From assembly GCF_017983445.1 (NCBI RefSeq), contig NZ_JAGOBJ010000008.1, forward strand, positions 224,388 through 288,387: a DNA stretch of 64,000 nt. The letters are read 5' to 3'. A program made the translations under genes and the position numbers. Below, one piece after another: positions 34,367 through 44,307 of the stretch. The notes under the pieces are model-generated. The model ran no database searches. It was not told where the DNA came from and worked only from the letters and a program-made list of their open reading frames with translations. Source of the stretch: Halomonas sp. GTDB lineage: Bacteria > Pseudomonadota > Gammaproteobacteria > Pseudomonadales > Halomonadaceae. How positions within the stretch are numbered: the stretch's first letter is position 1; the number at the start of each line of letters is the position of its first letter.

Positions 34367-36853
34367 TTATTCTACATGTGCTTCCTGCGGAGGTAGTGGC
34401 GCTGCCTTTTTAACATTATGGTCGATCAATGTGTCTTTATTGGTCGCAAACGCGTCGTAGGCAAAATCATCGACGGTCAGCATCTCAAGCACATGCGTTT
34501 CAAATTCACGCATGAAGACGGTTTCTTCTTCGCTGATCAGGCCTTTTTCAAAAGCGACCTCTACCCGTGCCTCTGGATGAAGCGCCGTCTGCGGCAATTC
34601 ACCCTTGGCATAGGCCTTGTTTACCGTACGGTAGATCGCTTCAGCACGGTCATACTCGACCAGCAGTGCGTTGTAACGGGCAAGCGGATTGGGCTGTTCA
34701 CCGTCGTCCGCATCCCAGGTGTTATAAAGCAGCTTGGTGCGCAGCGCGCTATGGGTGGATACCCGCTTGGCGATGTCACGTGCCAAATCATCATGGGGCT
34801 TATCCCAACGACGGCCAGTAGGCATGACGATTGCATTAAGCACGCGGCCTAACGCCCGATTCGGCAGGTTGTCGAAAATTTCCACAAATGCCTGTTCGGC
34901 ACGGTGTAGCAGGAAGCGGCAGCTGTAGTGGAGCAGGGCGTCTTCGCCTTCCACTTTCTCGCCCGCCTGCCACTGCTTAAGCACCATGGAAGCCAGATAA
35001 AGATTGGAAAGCACATCACCCAAGCGCGCTGACAGCATTTCGCGCTTTTTCAGCGCCGAGCCAAGGCTCGCCATGGCAGCATCGGCGCATAAGCCAAAAC
35101 CGGCGGATAGGCGTGCAATGTCTTGGGCATATGCAACGGCTGGCCCGTCAAACGGTACGCTTTCCTTACCAAAGCCCAGCCCCATGGTGAACGCACGCGC
35201 AGCGTTACCAAAAATAAGGCCTGCATGGCTAAAGAAGGCTTTATCAAATGCCTTGATATCATTGGCATCTTTAGCTGCTAATTCATCCAGCACGTAAGGG
35301 TGGCAGCGAATCGCGCCTTGGCCAAAGATCATCAGGTTGCGCGTCATGATGTTGGCGCCTTCCACGGTAATCGCGACCGGGTTGGCACTATACCCAATGC
35401 CTAAATAGTTGCGCGGGCCAAGGGTGACCGCTTTACCGCCATGCACATCCATTGCATCGCTTAACAGCACGCGCTGGAACTCGGTCAGCTGGCTTTTGAG
35501 AATAGCCGAGGGCACCGCAGGTTTTTCGCCATGGTCAATCAGGTTAGCCGTTTGATACACCGTCGCCTGGGAGATATAAGCCAGCGCAGCCATCCTCGCT
35601 AACGGCTCTTGAACGCCTTCCATCTCGGCCACAGGTACGTTGAACTGACGGCGAACGCGGGTAAAGCCACCGCTCCAGCCCAGCGCATAGCGGGCGGTGC
35701 CGGTGGCGCCCGAGGGCAGGGTGATACAGCGGCCAATTGATAGGCACTCCACCAGCATGCGCCAGCCCTGGCCAATCATATCTTCACCGCCGATGATGGT
35801 ATCCAGCGGTACAAAGACATCCACGCCTTTAATCGGGCCATTCATGAACGGACTGCCGATCGGGTGGTGGCGGCGGCCAATCTCCATGCCTTGGGTATCG
35901 CGCGGAATTAACGCAAGCGTGATGCCGCGGTCTTCTTCATCACCCAGCAGCTTTTCAGGGTCGAATAAGCGGAAGGCCAGGCCAACCACGGTGGCAATGG
36001 GCGCCAGGGTAATCCAGCGCTTTTCAAACGTCAGGCGTAAACCCAGCGTCTCTTTACCGTCGATGACTTGCTTGCATACCACGCCGGTATCCGGCAGGGA
36101 CGTAGCGTCTGAGCCCGCACGAGGGCCTGTCAGCCCAAAGCAAGGAATCTCGCGACCGTCCGCCAGGCGGGGCAGATAGTGATCTTTCTGTTCCTGAGTG
36201 CCGTATTTAAGCAGCAGCTCGCCTGGCCCTAGGGAGTTAGGTACCCCAACGGTAACCATTAGCGTTTCGTTGGCTGACAGCTTTTGCAATACCATGGATT
36301 GCGCTTTGGCCGAGAACCCAAGGCCTCCGTACTCCTTGGGGATAATCATCCCGAAGAAGCCTTCTTTTTTCAGATAGTCCCACAGCTGCTGAGGCAAATC
36401 GGCACGTTCCTGGGCGATATCCCAGGCATTACACATGCCGGCTGCTTTGGCACACTGAATGTTCAGGAAGGCTTGTTCGTCTTCGCGCAGACCCTCATCC
36501 GTATAGCTGAGTAGCTTGCTCCACTGGGGCTTGCCGGAAAACAGCTCGCCATCCCAGGAGACGCTCCCCGCTTCAAGCGCCGTACGTTCGGTATCTGAAA
36601 CTTTAGGGGCTACTTTTTTGAAGATATTAAATACACGTGGCGTAAGCCACTGTTTGCGTAGTGAAGGTAGACCAGCCGCTGCAACGGCAATGGCACCGAG
36701 AAGCAGCACCACGCCGATAAACGTGGCATCAACCAGCAAGCCAACCAACCCCAATATGCCAAGCAGCGTAAGTGCCGCCGAGGCGCCTGCTTCGCGTCGC
36801 ATGATTATTAGCAGGCCAACCACGGCAAGAATTACAAGTAGTAGGGTGAGCAT
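34367..36853 (-). CDS. fadE: Acyl-CoA dehydrogenase FadE
   Basis: An 828-residue acyl-CoA dehydrogenase of the long FadE type (E. coli FadE is 814). About 65 N-terminal residues form two or three membrane segments, unlike the small ACADs. The flavoprotein core runs from about residue 120, with the FAD/substrate segments LTGPRAGSD and the MDVHGGKAV region. A FadE-specific C-terminal extension follows. It carries out the first step of fatty acid beta-oxidation. It is a monocistronic unit ending in a strong terminator, with a PsrA/FadR-like palindrome about 100 bp upstream. Confidence 0.94.
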   Translation of the reverse strand: MLTLLLVILAVVGLLIIMRREAGASAALTLLGILGLVGLLVDATFIGVVLLLGAIAVAAAGLPSLRKQWLTPRVFNIFKKVAPKVSDTERTALEAGSVSWDGELFSGKPQWSKLLSYTDEGLREDEQAFLNIQCAKAAGMCNAWDIAQERADLPQQLWDYLKKEGFFGMIIPKEYGGLGFSAKAQSMVLQKLSANETLMVTVGVPNSLGPGELLLKYGTQEQKDHYLPRLADGREIPCFGLTGPRAGSDATSLPDTGVVCKQVIDGKETLGLRLTFEKRWITLAPIATVVGLAFRLFDPEKLLGDEEDRGITLALIPRDTQGMEIGRRHHPIGSPFMNGPIKGVDVFVPLDTIIGGEDMIGQGWRMLVECLSIGRCITLPSGATGTARYALGWSGGFTRVRRQFNVPVAEMEGVQEPLARMAALAYISQATVYQTANLIDHGEKPAVPSAILKSQLTEFQRVLLSDAMDVHGGKAVTLGPRNYLGIGYSANPVAITVEGANIMTRNLMIFGQGAIRCHPYVLDELAAKDANDIKAFDKAFFSHAGLIFGNAARAFTMGLGFGKESVPFDGPAVAYAQDIARLSAGFGLCADAAMASLGSALKKREMLSARLGDVLSNLYLASMVLKQWQAGEKVEGEDALLHYSCRFLLHRAEQAFVEIFDNLPNRALGRVLNAIVMPTGRRWDKPHDDLARDIAKRVSTHSALRTKLLYNTWDADDGEQPNPLARYNALLVEYDRAEAIYRTVNKAYAKGELPQTALHPEARVEVAFEKGLISEEETVFMREFETHVLEMLTVDDFAYDAFATNKDTLIDHNVKKAAPLPPQEAHVE

Positions 36854-37144
36854 AGAACGTCTCCATGTATTATTAGGCGCTGTCCGATTATTATCGTTGC
36901 TCAGTCTATCGCGTTAACCAGCTGAGTAGGGGCATAAGCGTGAGGTGTATTCGAACAGATGTTTGAATATTGGCAGACCAGCTCCGTTCAGCGCAAGCCA
37001 CACTGCATTAATACAAGTCACATTTATTAATAGTAGCCTAGTAAAAAAACGCCACGGTCGTAAGCCGTGACGTTTTATGAAGTAACCGCACCTTTTTTCA
37101 GTAATATTTTAAGTGCTATTTTAAGTACTATTTTTAAGCGCCAT
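36854..37144. promoter_or_regulatory. fadE upstream region with TetR-type palindrome
   Basis: A near-perfect 20-bp palindrome ATTCGAACAGATGTTTGAAT lies at 36949-36968, 96-115 bp upstream of fadE. It resembles the PsrA/FadR-type motif of TetR regulators of fatty acid genes in pseudomonads (GAAAC-N4-GTTTC-like arms). The rest of the stretch carries only the betA terminator. Confidence 0.5.
37045..37076 (-). terminator. Terminator after betA
   Basis: Hairpin with arms around ACGCCACGG and CCGTGACGT, one mismatch, followed on the minus strand by TTTTTTT. It is about 70 bp beyond the betA stop. Confidence 0.7.
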
Positions 37145-38818
37145 TTATACCCGTTTGGCCGGTGTACCGCTGGCGACATAGTAATCGACTTGGGCGGCTG
37201 GTAACGGCTCGCGCCCGCGGATACGGTCAGCGATTTTCTCGGCGAGCATAATCGTCGGTGCGTTCAGGTTGCCGGTGGGGATTACCGGGAACAGTGAGGC
37301 ATCGACCACGCGTAGCCCTTCCAAACCGTGTACACGGCCCTGACCATCTGTTACCGAAAGCGCGTCTTCGCCCATTCGGCAGCTGCCACAGGGGTGGTAG
37401 GCCGTTTCAGCATGCTGTTTGACGAACTCATCAAGCGCTTCATCGGTGTGTACCTCGGCGCCTGGAGCAACCTCGCGGCCCCGATATTGATCGAATGCCG
37501 GCTGGGCGATAATCTCGCGGGTCAGGCGAATTGCATCACGAAACTCCTGCCAGTCTTTTGCCTTGGACATGTAGTTGAACAAAATGCTGGGCGCAGCGTG
37601 AGGATCTTTGGAGGTTAGCTTAATGCGCCCGCGGCTTTCTGAGCGCATGGAGCCCACATGGGCCTGAAAACCATGGGCTTGAACAGCGCTTTTGCCGTTA
37701 TAGCTAATGGCGATGGGTAAAAAGTGATACTGCAGATTAGGCCACTCTTCTTCATCACGGCTGCGGATAAACGCACACGCTTCAAATTGGTTGCTGGCGC
37801 CAATTCCTGTTCCCTTGAATAGCCACTCGGCGCCTATCATGGGCTGGTTGTGCCATTTGAGGGCAGGGTAGAGCGAGATAGGCTCTTTGCATTCGTATTG
37901 TATGTACATCTCCAAATGGTCCTGAAGATTTTCACCTACTCCTGGCAGTGCATGAACTACCTGGATACCCAGCGATTCGAGCAGTTCAGGATTACCCACG
38001 CCAGAACGCTGCAGAATTTGTGGGGAGGCAATGGCGCCGCCGCACAGCAGTACTTCCTGACGGGTGTGAGCTACCTGTGTTTTTCCTTTGCGCTCATAGC
38101 GCACCCCCACTGCGCGCTTACCTTCAAATGTAATCACATCGGTAACGGCGTGAGTTTTAATAGTCAGGTTATCGCGCTGTTTGGCGGTATCCAGATAGCC
38201 CCGCGCGGTAGAGGCGCGCCGCCCTTTGGGCGTAACGAACCGATCCATCGGGCCGAAGCCCTCCTGCTGGTAGCCGTTAACGTCTTGGGTTTCCGGATAG
38301 CCTGCCTGTTTGCCCGCTTCAATAAAGATGCGGTACAGCGGATTGTTATCGTCTTTAGGTGTGGTAACGCTGACCGGACCGTTGCCACCGTGGTAGTCGT
38401 TTGGGCCAATGTCGCGGGTTTCCGATTTTTTAAAGTAGGGCAGGCAGTTTAAGTAGTCCCAGTCTTCCAGGCCCGGCTGCTTGGCCCAGTTATCGTAATC
38501 CAGCGCGTTGCCACGGATGTAGCACATGCCGTTGATCAGCGAGGAGCCGCCCAACCCTTTGCCTCGGCCACACTCCATCCGGCGGCCATCCATATAGGGC
38601 TCCGGGTCGGTTTCAAACGCCCAGTTATAGCGCTTTCCCTGAAGTGGAAAGGCTAGTGCTGCTGGCATCTGGGTACGAAAATCAAACCGATAGTCCGGAC
38701 CACCGGCTTCCAATAATAGAACGCTGACATCGCTGTCTTCGGTTAGCCGTGTGGCCAGCACGTTCCCCGCTGAGCCAGCGCCGATAATGATGTAGTCGAA
38801 TTCATGCGGTTGAGACAT
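37145..38818 (-). CDS. betA: Choline dehydrogenase
   Basis: A 557-residue GMC oxidoreductase. The FAD-binding motif [16 protein letters not shown] is at 10-25, [17 protein letters not shown] is the first GMC signature, and the C-terminal HPCGSCRMG carries the catalytic His. It oxidises choline to betaine aldehyde. AAGGTG lies five bases before the ATG. It is the last gene of betI-betB-betA, 50 bp after betB, and makes the osmoprotectant glycine betaine, expected in a halophile. Confidence 0.95.
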   Translation of the reverse strand: MSQPHEFDYIIIGAGSAGNVLATRLTEDSDVSVLLLEAGGPDYRFDFRTQMPAALAFPLQGKRYNWAFETDPEPYMDGRRMECGRGKGLGGSSLINGMCYIRGNALDYDNWAKQPGLEDWDYLNCLPYFKKSETRDIGPNDYHGGNGPVSVTTPKDDNNPLYRIFIEAGKQAGYPETQDVNGYQQEGFGPMDRFVTPKGRRASTARGYLDTAKQRDNLTIKTHAVTDVITFEGKRAVGVRYERKGKTQVAHTRQEVLLCGGAIASPQILQRSGVGNPELLESLGIQVVHALPGVGENLQDHLEMYIQYECKEPISLYPALKWHNQPMIGAEWLFKGTGIGASNQFEACAFIRSRDEEEWPNLQYHFLPIAISYNGKSAVQAHGFQAHVGSMRSESRGRIKLTSKDPHAAPSILFNYMSKAKDWQEFRDAIRLTREIIAQPAFDQYRGREVAPGAEVHTDEALDEFVKQHAETAYHPCGSCRMGEDALSVTDGQGRVHGLEGLRVVDASLFPVIPTGNLNAPTIMLAEKIADRIRGREPLPAAQVDYYVASGTPAKRV

Positions 38819-38868
38819 GGTTTCACCTTGGGAGAGAGTCGAATGATCTGCGTGCCTGCTGTTGCGCT

Positions 38869-40338
38869 TTAAAATACCGACTCGAAGGGTCCCATTTCGA
38901 TTTGTACCGACTTGGTCTGGGTATAGTGGTTAAGCGTCTCGATACCGTTTTCACGGCCGATACCCGACTCTTTATAACCGCCAACCGGCATTTCAGACGG
39001 CGATTCACCCCAGGTATTGATCCAGCAAATGCCCGCTTCCATCTGATGGATAACGCGGTGAGCGCGGTTCAAACTTTCGCTAAATACACCGGCAGCCAGG
39101 CCATATTGAGTGTTGTTGGCGCGGCGGATCACTTCGTCCTCATCATCAAAGACCAGCACCGACATGACCGGCCCGAAAATTTCTTCCTTCACAACGCGCA
39201 TATCGTCAGTGCAATCGGTAAATACGGTGGGGGCCGCCCAGGCGCCGTTAGCCCAACGGCCATTGTTCCAGTCCTCACCACCGACCAGTAAGCGCGCGCC
39301 TTGCTGTTTACCCAGCGCTATGTAGGCAAGCACTTTCTCTTGGTGCTCAAAACTGACCAGCGGGCCGAAGTTCACGCTGGGGTCCATAGGATCGCCCGCT
39401 TTGATGCGCTTGACGCGTTCCACTAACTTGGCCTCAAATGCGTCTTTAACGCTGCGTTCGATAAATACGCGCGTACCGTTGGTGCAAATTTGGCCGCTGG
39501 AGTAGAAGTTCGCCATCATGGCTGCATCGGCCGCGCGATCAAGATCGGCATCGGCAAAGACGATTAGCGGTGATTTACCGCCCAGCTCCATCGTCACGTC
39601 TTTAAGCGTGGAGCTTGCTGCTGCGGCCATGACTTTTTTGCCGGTACCTGCTTCGCCGGTAAACGACACTTTGGCAATGCCTGGATGCTCGGTCAGCATC
39701 GCGCCTACGCGGCCATCACCTTGCACAACGTTGAACACACCATCAGGCAGGCCTGCTTCGGTAAAAATTTCGGCGAGTTTGATCACGCTCAGCGGTGTGA
39801 CTTCGCTGGGTTTAAACACCACCGCATTACCCGCTGCCAGCGCAGGCGCGGCTTTCCAACAGGCGATCTGGATCGGGTAGTTCCAGGCGCCGATAGCACC
39901 AATAACGCCCAGCGGCTCACGGCGGGTATACACAAAGGCGCTTTCCCGCAGCGGGATTTGGCTACCTTCAATGGCGGGCGCCAGGCCTGCGTAATACTCC
40001 AGCGCATCAGCGCCGGTCACGATATCGACACTGGCCGTTTCACTAATCGGCTTACCGGTATTGCGGGTTTCAAGCTCCGCCAGCTCATCATTGCGCTCGC
40101 GGAGCAGGGCAACGGCTCGTAGCAAAATACGCGAGCGCTCCATGCCGGTCATGGCGGCCCATTCACGCTGGCCGTTTTGCGCGGCTTTTACTGCCGCGTC
40201 AACATCCTGTTGGCTCGCTTGGCCAATTGTTGCCAGCAGGCTACCGTCAAAAGGGTTGGTAACGCTAAAAGTATCGCCTGAGGTGGCGGTGACCGAGCGA
40301 CCATCAATATACAGAGGCTGTACGTCTTGAGCGGCCAT
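38869..40338 (-). CDS. betB: Betaine aldehyde dehydrogenase
   Basis: A 489-residue NAD-dependent aldehyde dehydrogenase. The catalytic Glu lies in LELGGKSPL and the nucleophilic Cys in [21 protein letters not shown]-like NAD loop sequence is [11 protein letters not shown]. It converts betaine aldehyde to glycine betaine. The ATG at 40338 has AGGAG six bases upstream; the extension to 40374 is rejected. It is cotranscribed with betI (37 bp upstream) and betA. Confidence 0.95.
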   Translation of the reverse strand: MAAQDVQPLYIDGRSVTATSGDTFSVTNPFDGSLLATIGQASQQDVDAAVKAAQNGQREWAAMTGMERSRILLRAVALLRERNDELAELETRNTGKPISETASVDIVTGADALEYYAGLAPAIEGSQIPLRESAFVYTRREPLGVIGAIGAWNYPIQIACWKAAPALAAGNAVVFKPSEVTPLSVIKLAEIFTEAGLPDGVFNVVQGDGRVGAMLTEHPGIAKVSFTGEAGTGKKVMAAAASSTLKDVTMELGGKSPLIVFADADLDRAADAAMMANFYSSGQICTNGTRVFIERSVKDAFEAKLVERVKRIKAGDPMDPSVNFGPLVSFEHQEKVLAYIALGKQQGARLLVGGEDWNNGRWANGAWAAPTVFTDCTDDMRVVKEEIFGPVMSVLVFDDEDEVIRRANNTQYGLAAGVFSESLNRAHRVIHQMEAGICWINTWGESPSEMPVGGYKESGIGRENGIETLNHYTQTKSVQIEMGPFESVF

Positions 40339-40375
40339 GTTGGTCTCCTTTAAAAGCTTAATGAGTGGATGCAAA

Positions 40376-40972
40376 CTACTGGCATCCGTGATGCGCTAAC
40401 AGTTGATCAAGGTAATGATAGGCAAGGTGGCGAGCTTCGTCGGCATCCAGGCCTTCGGGCGTTAAAGCACCACGCAGCCATAAGCCATCAATCATTGCGG
40501 CTAGCCCGCGGGCGGCCTTGCGGGCTTCAGCATGAGGTAAGACGCGGCGAAACTGATGACATAAATTGGTATACAGACGCCGGTCATTGACGTGCTGCAG
40601 GCGCTGAAGCATGGGCTTATGCATGCTGCTGGCCCAGAAGGCGAGCCAGGTTTTAGCGGCAGGGCCAGTCACCTGAGTGCGGTCGAAGTTTCCTTCGATA
40701 ATGGCGCCAATGTGTGCCCTGGGCGAGTCATCATTCGACGCCATACGGCGTGCTGAAACGGCATCAGTCAGGTCGGTCAATATCTGGCGCATGGTGGCTT
40801 CCAGCAAGCCATCCTTATCACCAAAGTAATGGCTGATAATCCCTGCAGAAACGCCTGCGTGGCGTGCAATGCGCATGATGGTCGCTTCTGCCAACCCTAC
40901 CTCGTCAATGGCGACCATTGTGGCGTGAATTAGCTGCTGACGGCGTATTGGTTCCATTCCTATCTTGGGCAC
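40376..40972 (-). CDS. betI: Transcriptional repressor of the bet genes, TetR family
   Basis: A 198-residue TetR regulator. The HTH (about 30-55: [32 protein letters not shown]) is that of BetI, a choline-responsive repressor, and the length is typical. It heads the bet operon, with a strong palindrome in the upstream region that overlaps the likely promoter. Confidence 0.93.
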   Translation of the reverse strand: MPKIGMEPIRRQQLIHATMVAIDEVGLAEATIMRIARHAGVSAGIISHYFGDKDGLLEATMRQILTDLTDAVSARRMASNDDSPRAHIGAIIEGNFDRTQVTGPAAKTWLAFWASSMHKPMLQRLQHVNDRRLYTNLCHQFRRVLPHAEARKAARGLAAMIDGLWLRGALTPEGLDADEARHLAYHYLDQLLAHHGCQ

Positions 40973-41046
40973 AGCAATCTCCTATGACGTTGAATGCCCA
41001 CCTTGCAACCTACGATCAGGCATGATTACCTATATATCTTAACTTT

Positions 41047-41072
41047 TTTTATTGATCGTTCAATCAATAAAA
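41047..41072. promoter_or_regulatory. BetI operator
   Basis: TTTTATTGA and TCAATAAAA form a perfect inverted repeat around a TCGTTCAA core, 75-100 bp upstream of betI. A TTGA...TCAA core with GTTCAA is the known BetI site form. It also lies about 90 bp upstream of the divergent choX-like gene, so one operator could control both. Confidence 0.75.
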
Positions 41073-41163
41073 ATACACATGATACATGTGACTGGCGTTC
41101 AATGAAAAAAGCATGCGCTTTTAAACAACATGTCCATCTAAACAAGTAGAAGGGGGAGTGGTA

Positions 41164-42096
41164 ATGAAACACATCTATTTTTGCGGTTTAAGCGCACTGA
41201 TAATGGGTGCCGCTGTACCGGCGATGGCTCAGGCGGATGACTGTTCGCGCATACGATTTGCAGAAGTTGGCTGGACCGATATTACCGCGACTACTGCCTT
41301 GGCAAGTGAAGTGTTAGAGGCGTTGGGCTATGAGCCCAGAGTGGATACGGTGTCAGTTCCTATAGCGTATGCGGGTATGCGTAACAATGATTTTGATGTC
41401 TTTCTGGGCAATTGGATGCCCTCTATGGCATCCATCAGTGACCCGTATATTGAAAGTGGCGATGTTGAGCGGCTGGTTGCCAATCTGGAAGGTGCCAAAT
41501 ACACGCTGGCCGTTCCGCAGTACGTGTACGATGCAGGGGTTACCTCGGTGAATGATTTAGCGGCCCACGCTGATCAATTCAACCATCGCGTGCACGGCAT
41601 TGAAGCCGGTAATGATGGCAACGAGCTCATTCAGCAGATGATTGATGACAACGCTTATGATCTGGGCGATTGGCAGGTTGTGGATTCCAGTGAAGCGGGC
41701 ATGCTTTCTGAGCTTACCACGCGGGTTCCCAATGAAGAGTGGATGGTCTTTTTGGGTTGGGAGCCGCATCCCATGAATACCAATTTTGATATGACCTACT
41801 TATCCGACGCGGATGATTATTTTGGTCCTGATCTGGGTGGCGCCACGGTGCATACCAATACGCGTGCCGGGTTTGTTGAAGCGTGCCCGAACGTGGGTAC
41901 GTTACTTGGCAATATGACCTTTACACTAGAAATGGAAAACCAGTTGATGAGCGCGATTATGGATGATGGCGTTGACCCTCGTGCTGCCGCTAACCGCTAT
42001 TTAAAAGAACATGATGATTTATTGGAGGCATGGCTTGAAGGCGTGACGACCCTGGAAGGCGAGCCCGCGCTGCCAGCCGTTCAGGCAGCGCTATAA
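41164..42096 (+). CDS. choX: Choline-type periplasmic binding protein without a transporter
   Basis: A 310-residue periplasmic binding protein with a 22-residue signal peptide ending in MAQA. The sequence resembles ChoX/ProX-type quaternary-amine binding proteins, with aromatic residues that would cage a trimethylammonium group (FLGNWMPSM, FLGWEPHPM). It would bind choline or betaine. The ATG at 41164 follows AGGGGGAG by five bases. No permease or ATPase is adjacent; a terminator follows directly. It is divergent from betI, sharing the palindrome, so it is probably induced by choline together with the bet genes. Confidence 0.82.
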   Translation: MKHIYFCGLSALIMGAAVPAMAQADDCSRIRFAEVGWTDITATTALASEVLEALGYEPRVDTVSVPIAYAGMRNNDFDVFLGNWMPSMASISDPYIESGDVERLVANLEGAKYTLAVPQYVYDAGVTSVNDLAAHADQFNHRVHGIEAGNDGNELIQQMIDDNAYDLGDWQVVDSSEAGMLSELTTRVPNEEWMVFLGWEPHPMNTNFDMTYLSDADDYFGPDLGGATVHTNTRAGFVEACPNVGTLLGNMTFTLEMENQLMSAIMDDGVDPRAAANRYLKEHDDLLEAWLEGVTTLEGEPALPAVQAAL

Positions 42097-42117
42097 GAAG
42101 ATTGTCAGCCGTTTCAG

Positions 42118-42147
42118 AGGCAAGCCGGTTTTTGCGGCTTGCCTTTT
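42118..42147 (+). terminator. Rho-independent terminator after choX
   Basis: Perfect 10-bp stem AGGCAAGCCG / CGGCTTGCCT with a 7-base loop and a TTTT tail. Confidence 0.85.
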
Positions 42148-42189
42148 GCATCGAGAATAGGCATAATCTGCACCCGCTGATGTCGAAAA

Positions 42190-42266
42190 GGCTACGTAGC
42201 TCAGCTGGTTAGAGCACATCACTCATAATGATGGGGTCCCCTGTTCAAATCAGGGCGTAGCCACCA
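42190..42266 (+). tRNA. tRNA-Met (anticodon CAT), elongator type
   Basis: A 77-base tRNA gene. The acceptor stem GGCTACG pairs with CGTAGCC and the CCA end is encoded. The D-arm reads GCTCAGCTGGTTAGAGC, the anticodon stem-loop CATCACTCATAATGATG gives CAT, and the T-arm CCCTGTTCAAATCAGGG is normal. It closely matches the E. coli elongator methionine tRNA. It lies 44 bp upstream of the 4.5S RNA gene. Confidence 0.96.
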
Positions 42267-42309
42267 AACTCAGCGCCGCAGTACACGTTTAGTTCATGTG
42301 TATTGCTAT

Positions 42310-42419
42310 GGTGGCCCCTTAGGTCCTCCCGCAACGCTAAACTGCGAACCCCGCCAGGCCCGGAAGGGAGCAACGGTAGTGGTGGCTGCGTGTGCCGGGA
42401 TGTGGCTTTTGGGGCTGCC
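42310..42419 (+). ncRNA. ffs: Signal recognition particle RNA (4.5S RNA)
   Basis: About 110 bases matching the bacterial 4.5S RNA. Conserved segments are CTCCCGCAACGCTA on the 5' side, the tetraloop region GCCCGGAAGGGAGCA, and the 3' strand GCGTGTGCCGGGATGT. The outer ends (GGTGGCCCC and GGGGCTGCC) pair. It forms the core of SRP with Ffh and targets nascent membrane proteins. Ends are estimated from the outer stem. Confidence 0.95.
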
Positions 42420-42930
42420 TCCATTTCCGATGTCGCTTCTACTTCAATCTTGCATAATCTCCCAGACCTTGGCATGAACTATTTTTTAGTAATATTACTA
42501 CGAAAATGGTAATACTTTATGTCGCCGTAAGCTTCGTCACTTCCCATAGATCGTTCTTCGTCACTCCCCATAGATCGCTGATACTTTCATGCTTGTTCAT
42601 GATTAAAATTGAGCGTGTTCCCCGCCAAGCATCAGTGCTGAATGTCTTTAATAAGGTGGGCATTGCAGGTGATGATCAAGCTAAGCATTAAGCTTACAAG
42701 TCAGACGCGTGTTAAGTGAGCAATCAGTAAACATCTGAAATTCGATGGGTCAGATTTTCAAATACTGAAGACAGTTAAAACCCGCTATACAGAAGATAAA
42801 ATCTAACGCTAGACGGCGCTGGATAAATATCACTATAGTTTCACTGTCTTCACTACTTGGAACCCTTTGTGGACATAACCTGGGTACTACCCCGCTATAC
42901 GCTCTCCTCAGAATTTGGTTGGACTTTCCC
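42420..42930. other. 510-bp AT-rich intergenic region with a 24-bp tandem duplication
   Basis: There is no supported gene here. A perfect palindrome TAGTAATATTACTA lies at 42487-42500. A 24-bp unit is repeated back to back at 42532-42555 and 42556-42579 with two differences (shared core CCCATAGATCG). The rest carries no sign of a protein gene; the short open frame at 42506-42691 lacks a ribosome site. The region precedes the tandem CNNM genes and may contain their promoter. Confidence 0.5.
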
Positions 42931-44307
42931 ATGATCGAACCAATTCTCACGCTCTTATTAGGCCTTGTCGTTATCCTGGCAATTATTGCGGCAAATGGCT
43001 ACTTCGTCGCTCAAGAGTTTGCCTATATGGCCGTCGATCGCACTCGACTCGCCGCTTTAGCGGCTAAAGGCGATGCAACAGCGGTCCGAGCACTCAAGGT
43101 AACTAAACGAACCAGTTTCATGCTATCGGGCGCGCAGCTTGGTATCACCGTAACAGGCCTGCTCGTCGGATATGTGGCTGAACCGCTCGTGGGTGAATCA
43201 CTCGGAAAATTATTGGGCGGGACAGGTATCCCTCTGGAGACAGGCATCGCCGTTGGAACCGGGTTAACCCTTATCGCGGCTACCGTAATTCAGATGGTTT
43301 TCGGCGAGCTTTACCCTAAAAACTTGGCTATCGCGAACCCCGAACCGCTATCGCTTAAGCTTGCCGGCTCTACGTTGCTGTACATGTCAACTTTCGGCTG
43401 GCTCATCAGCTTTTTTGACAAATCGGCCAACCTTTTCTTGAGGCTGTTACGTATCGAGCCCGTCCATGACCTGGACGTTAGCGCATCCGCTAGCGACCTC
43501 CCGCATATTATTGCTGATTCACGAGACAGTGGGGATTTGCCACGTGAGCTCTCGCTCATGATGGATCGGATTCTCGATTTCCCGCAGCGCAATGTCGAGC
43601 ATGCCATGGTGCCAAGGTCGCAGGTCGACTGGGTTAGCCCTGAGACGTCCCTTGATGAGCTCATTGGTCTCATGGCACGCGCTCACACACGCTACCCGGT
43701 GATTGATGGCGAGGACGTTCCGGTAGGTGTCGTTCATCTTGCTGACGTGCTTGAGCGTATCGAGGCAGGGCATCGCAGTGAGCCCGTATCGTCGCTTATG
43801 AGGCCAGCAGCGGTGCTTCCAACGCTCATGCGTTTACCGGACGCACTTGACCAATTAGTACAAACGACAAATCAGTTGGCTTGCGTGATAGATGAGTACG
43901 GTGGTTTCACTGGGGTGCTGACCATCGAAGATCTTGCCATGGAGATCGTCGGCGAAATCACTGATGAACATGATGAAATGACAAATGAAGCGATCGTGGC
44001 TGAAAATGATACGACCTGGATTATGGAAGGCGACGTTCATTTGGATGAGGTGAGGCGAGTCATTGATCACGACCTTCCGCATCCCGATGTTGAAACGATG
44101 GCAGGCTTGCTTATTGCAGAGCTCGGTGCTTTACCAAGTGAGGGTGATACGGTGACGGTTGATTTGCCTGTTGACCCTGCTGAACTCGTGGCTGAGGAGC
44201 CCATGAGACAACGCCTCGTCATAGATGTGCTGCGCATTGAGCGGCATGTTCCTACCATGATGCGTGTTCAATTAATAGAACTACCCATGGCAGGTGAGCG
44301 CGCATGA
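42931..44307 (+). CDS. CNNM/CorC-type hemolysin-family membrane protein, first of a tandem pair
   Basis: A 458-residue protein. The DUF21 (CNNM) membrane domain spans about 1-190 with the APNGYFV/GAQLGITVTGLLVG-type helices and the GE-x-YPKNLAI motif. A CBS pair (about 210-330: MVPRSQVDWV, VIDEYGGFTGVLTIEDLAMEIVGEI) and a C-terminal CorC_HlyC domain (about 355-450) follow. The family is linked to Mg2+ or Co2+ transport or sensing; hemolysin is a historical label. The ATG at 42931 has no clear ribosome site. It overlaps the next gene by ATGA, and codon use looks richer in CTC/ATC/GTC than neighbours. Confidence 0.9.
   Translation: MIEPILTLLLGLVVILAIIAANGYFVAQEFAYMAVDRTRLAALAAKGDATAVRALKVTKRTSFMLSGAQLGITVTGLLVGYVAEPLVGESLGKLLGGTGIPLETGIAVGTGLTLIAATVIQMVFGELYPKNLAIANPEPLSLKLAGSTLLYMSTFGWLISFFDKSANLFLRLLRIEPVHDLDVSASASDLPHIIADSRDSGDLPRELSLMMDRILDFPQRNVEHAMVPRSQVDWVSPETSLDELIGLMARAHTRYPVIDGEDVPVGVVHLADVLERIEAGHRSEPVSSLMRPAAVLPTLMRLPDALDQLVQTTNQLACVIDEYGGFTGVLTIEDLAMEIVGEITDEHDEMTNEAIVAENDTTWIMEGDVHLDEVRRVIDHDLPHPDVETMAGLLIAELGALPSEGDTVTVDLPVDPAELVAEEPMRQRLVIDVLRIERHVPTMMRVQLIELPMAGERA

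Noticed and set aside
34567-35297. Several open frames on the plus strand across fadE
   Set aside because: They are shadows of the 828-residue FadE gene and have no ribosome sites or domain matches.
37850-38452. 200-residue open frame on the plus strand within betA
   Set aside because: It is antisense to choline dehydrogenase, has no recognisable family and no regulatory context.
42506-42691. 61-residue open frame after ffs
   Set aside because: It is AT-rich, spans the tandem repeats and lacks a ribosome site and a terminator.
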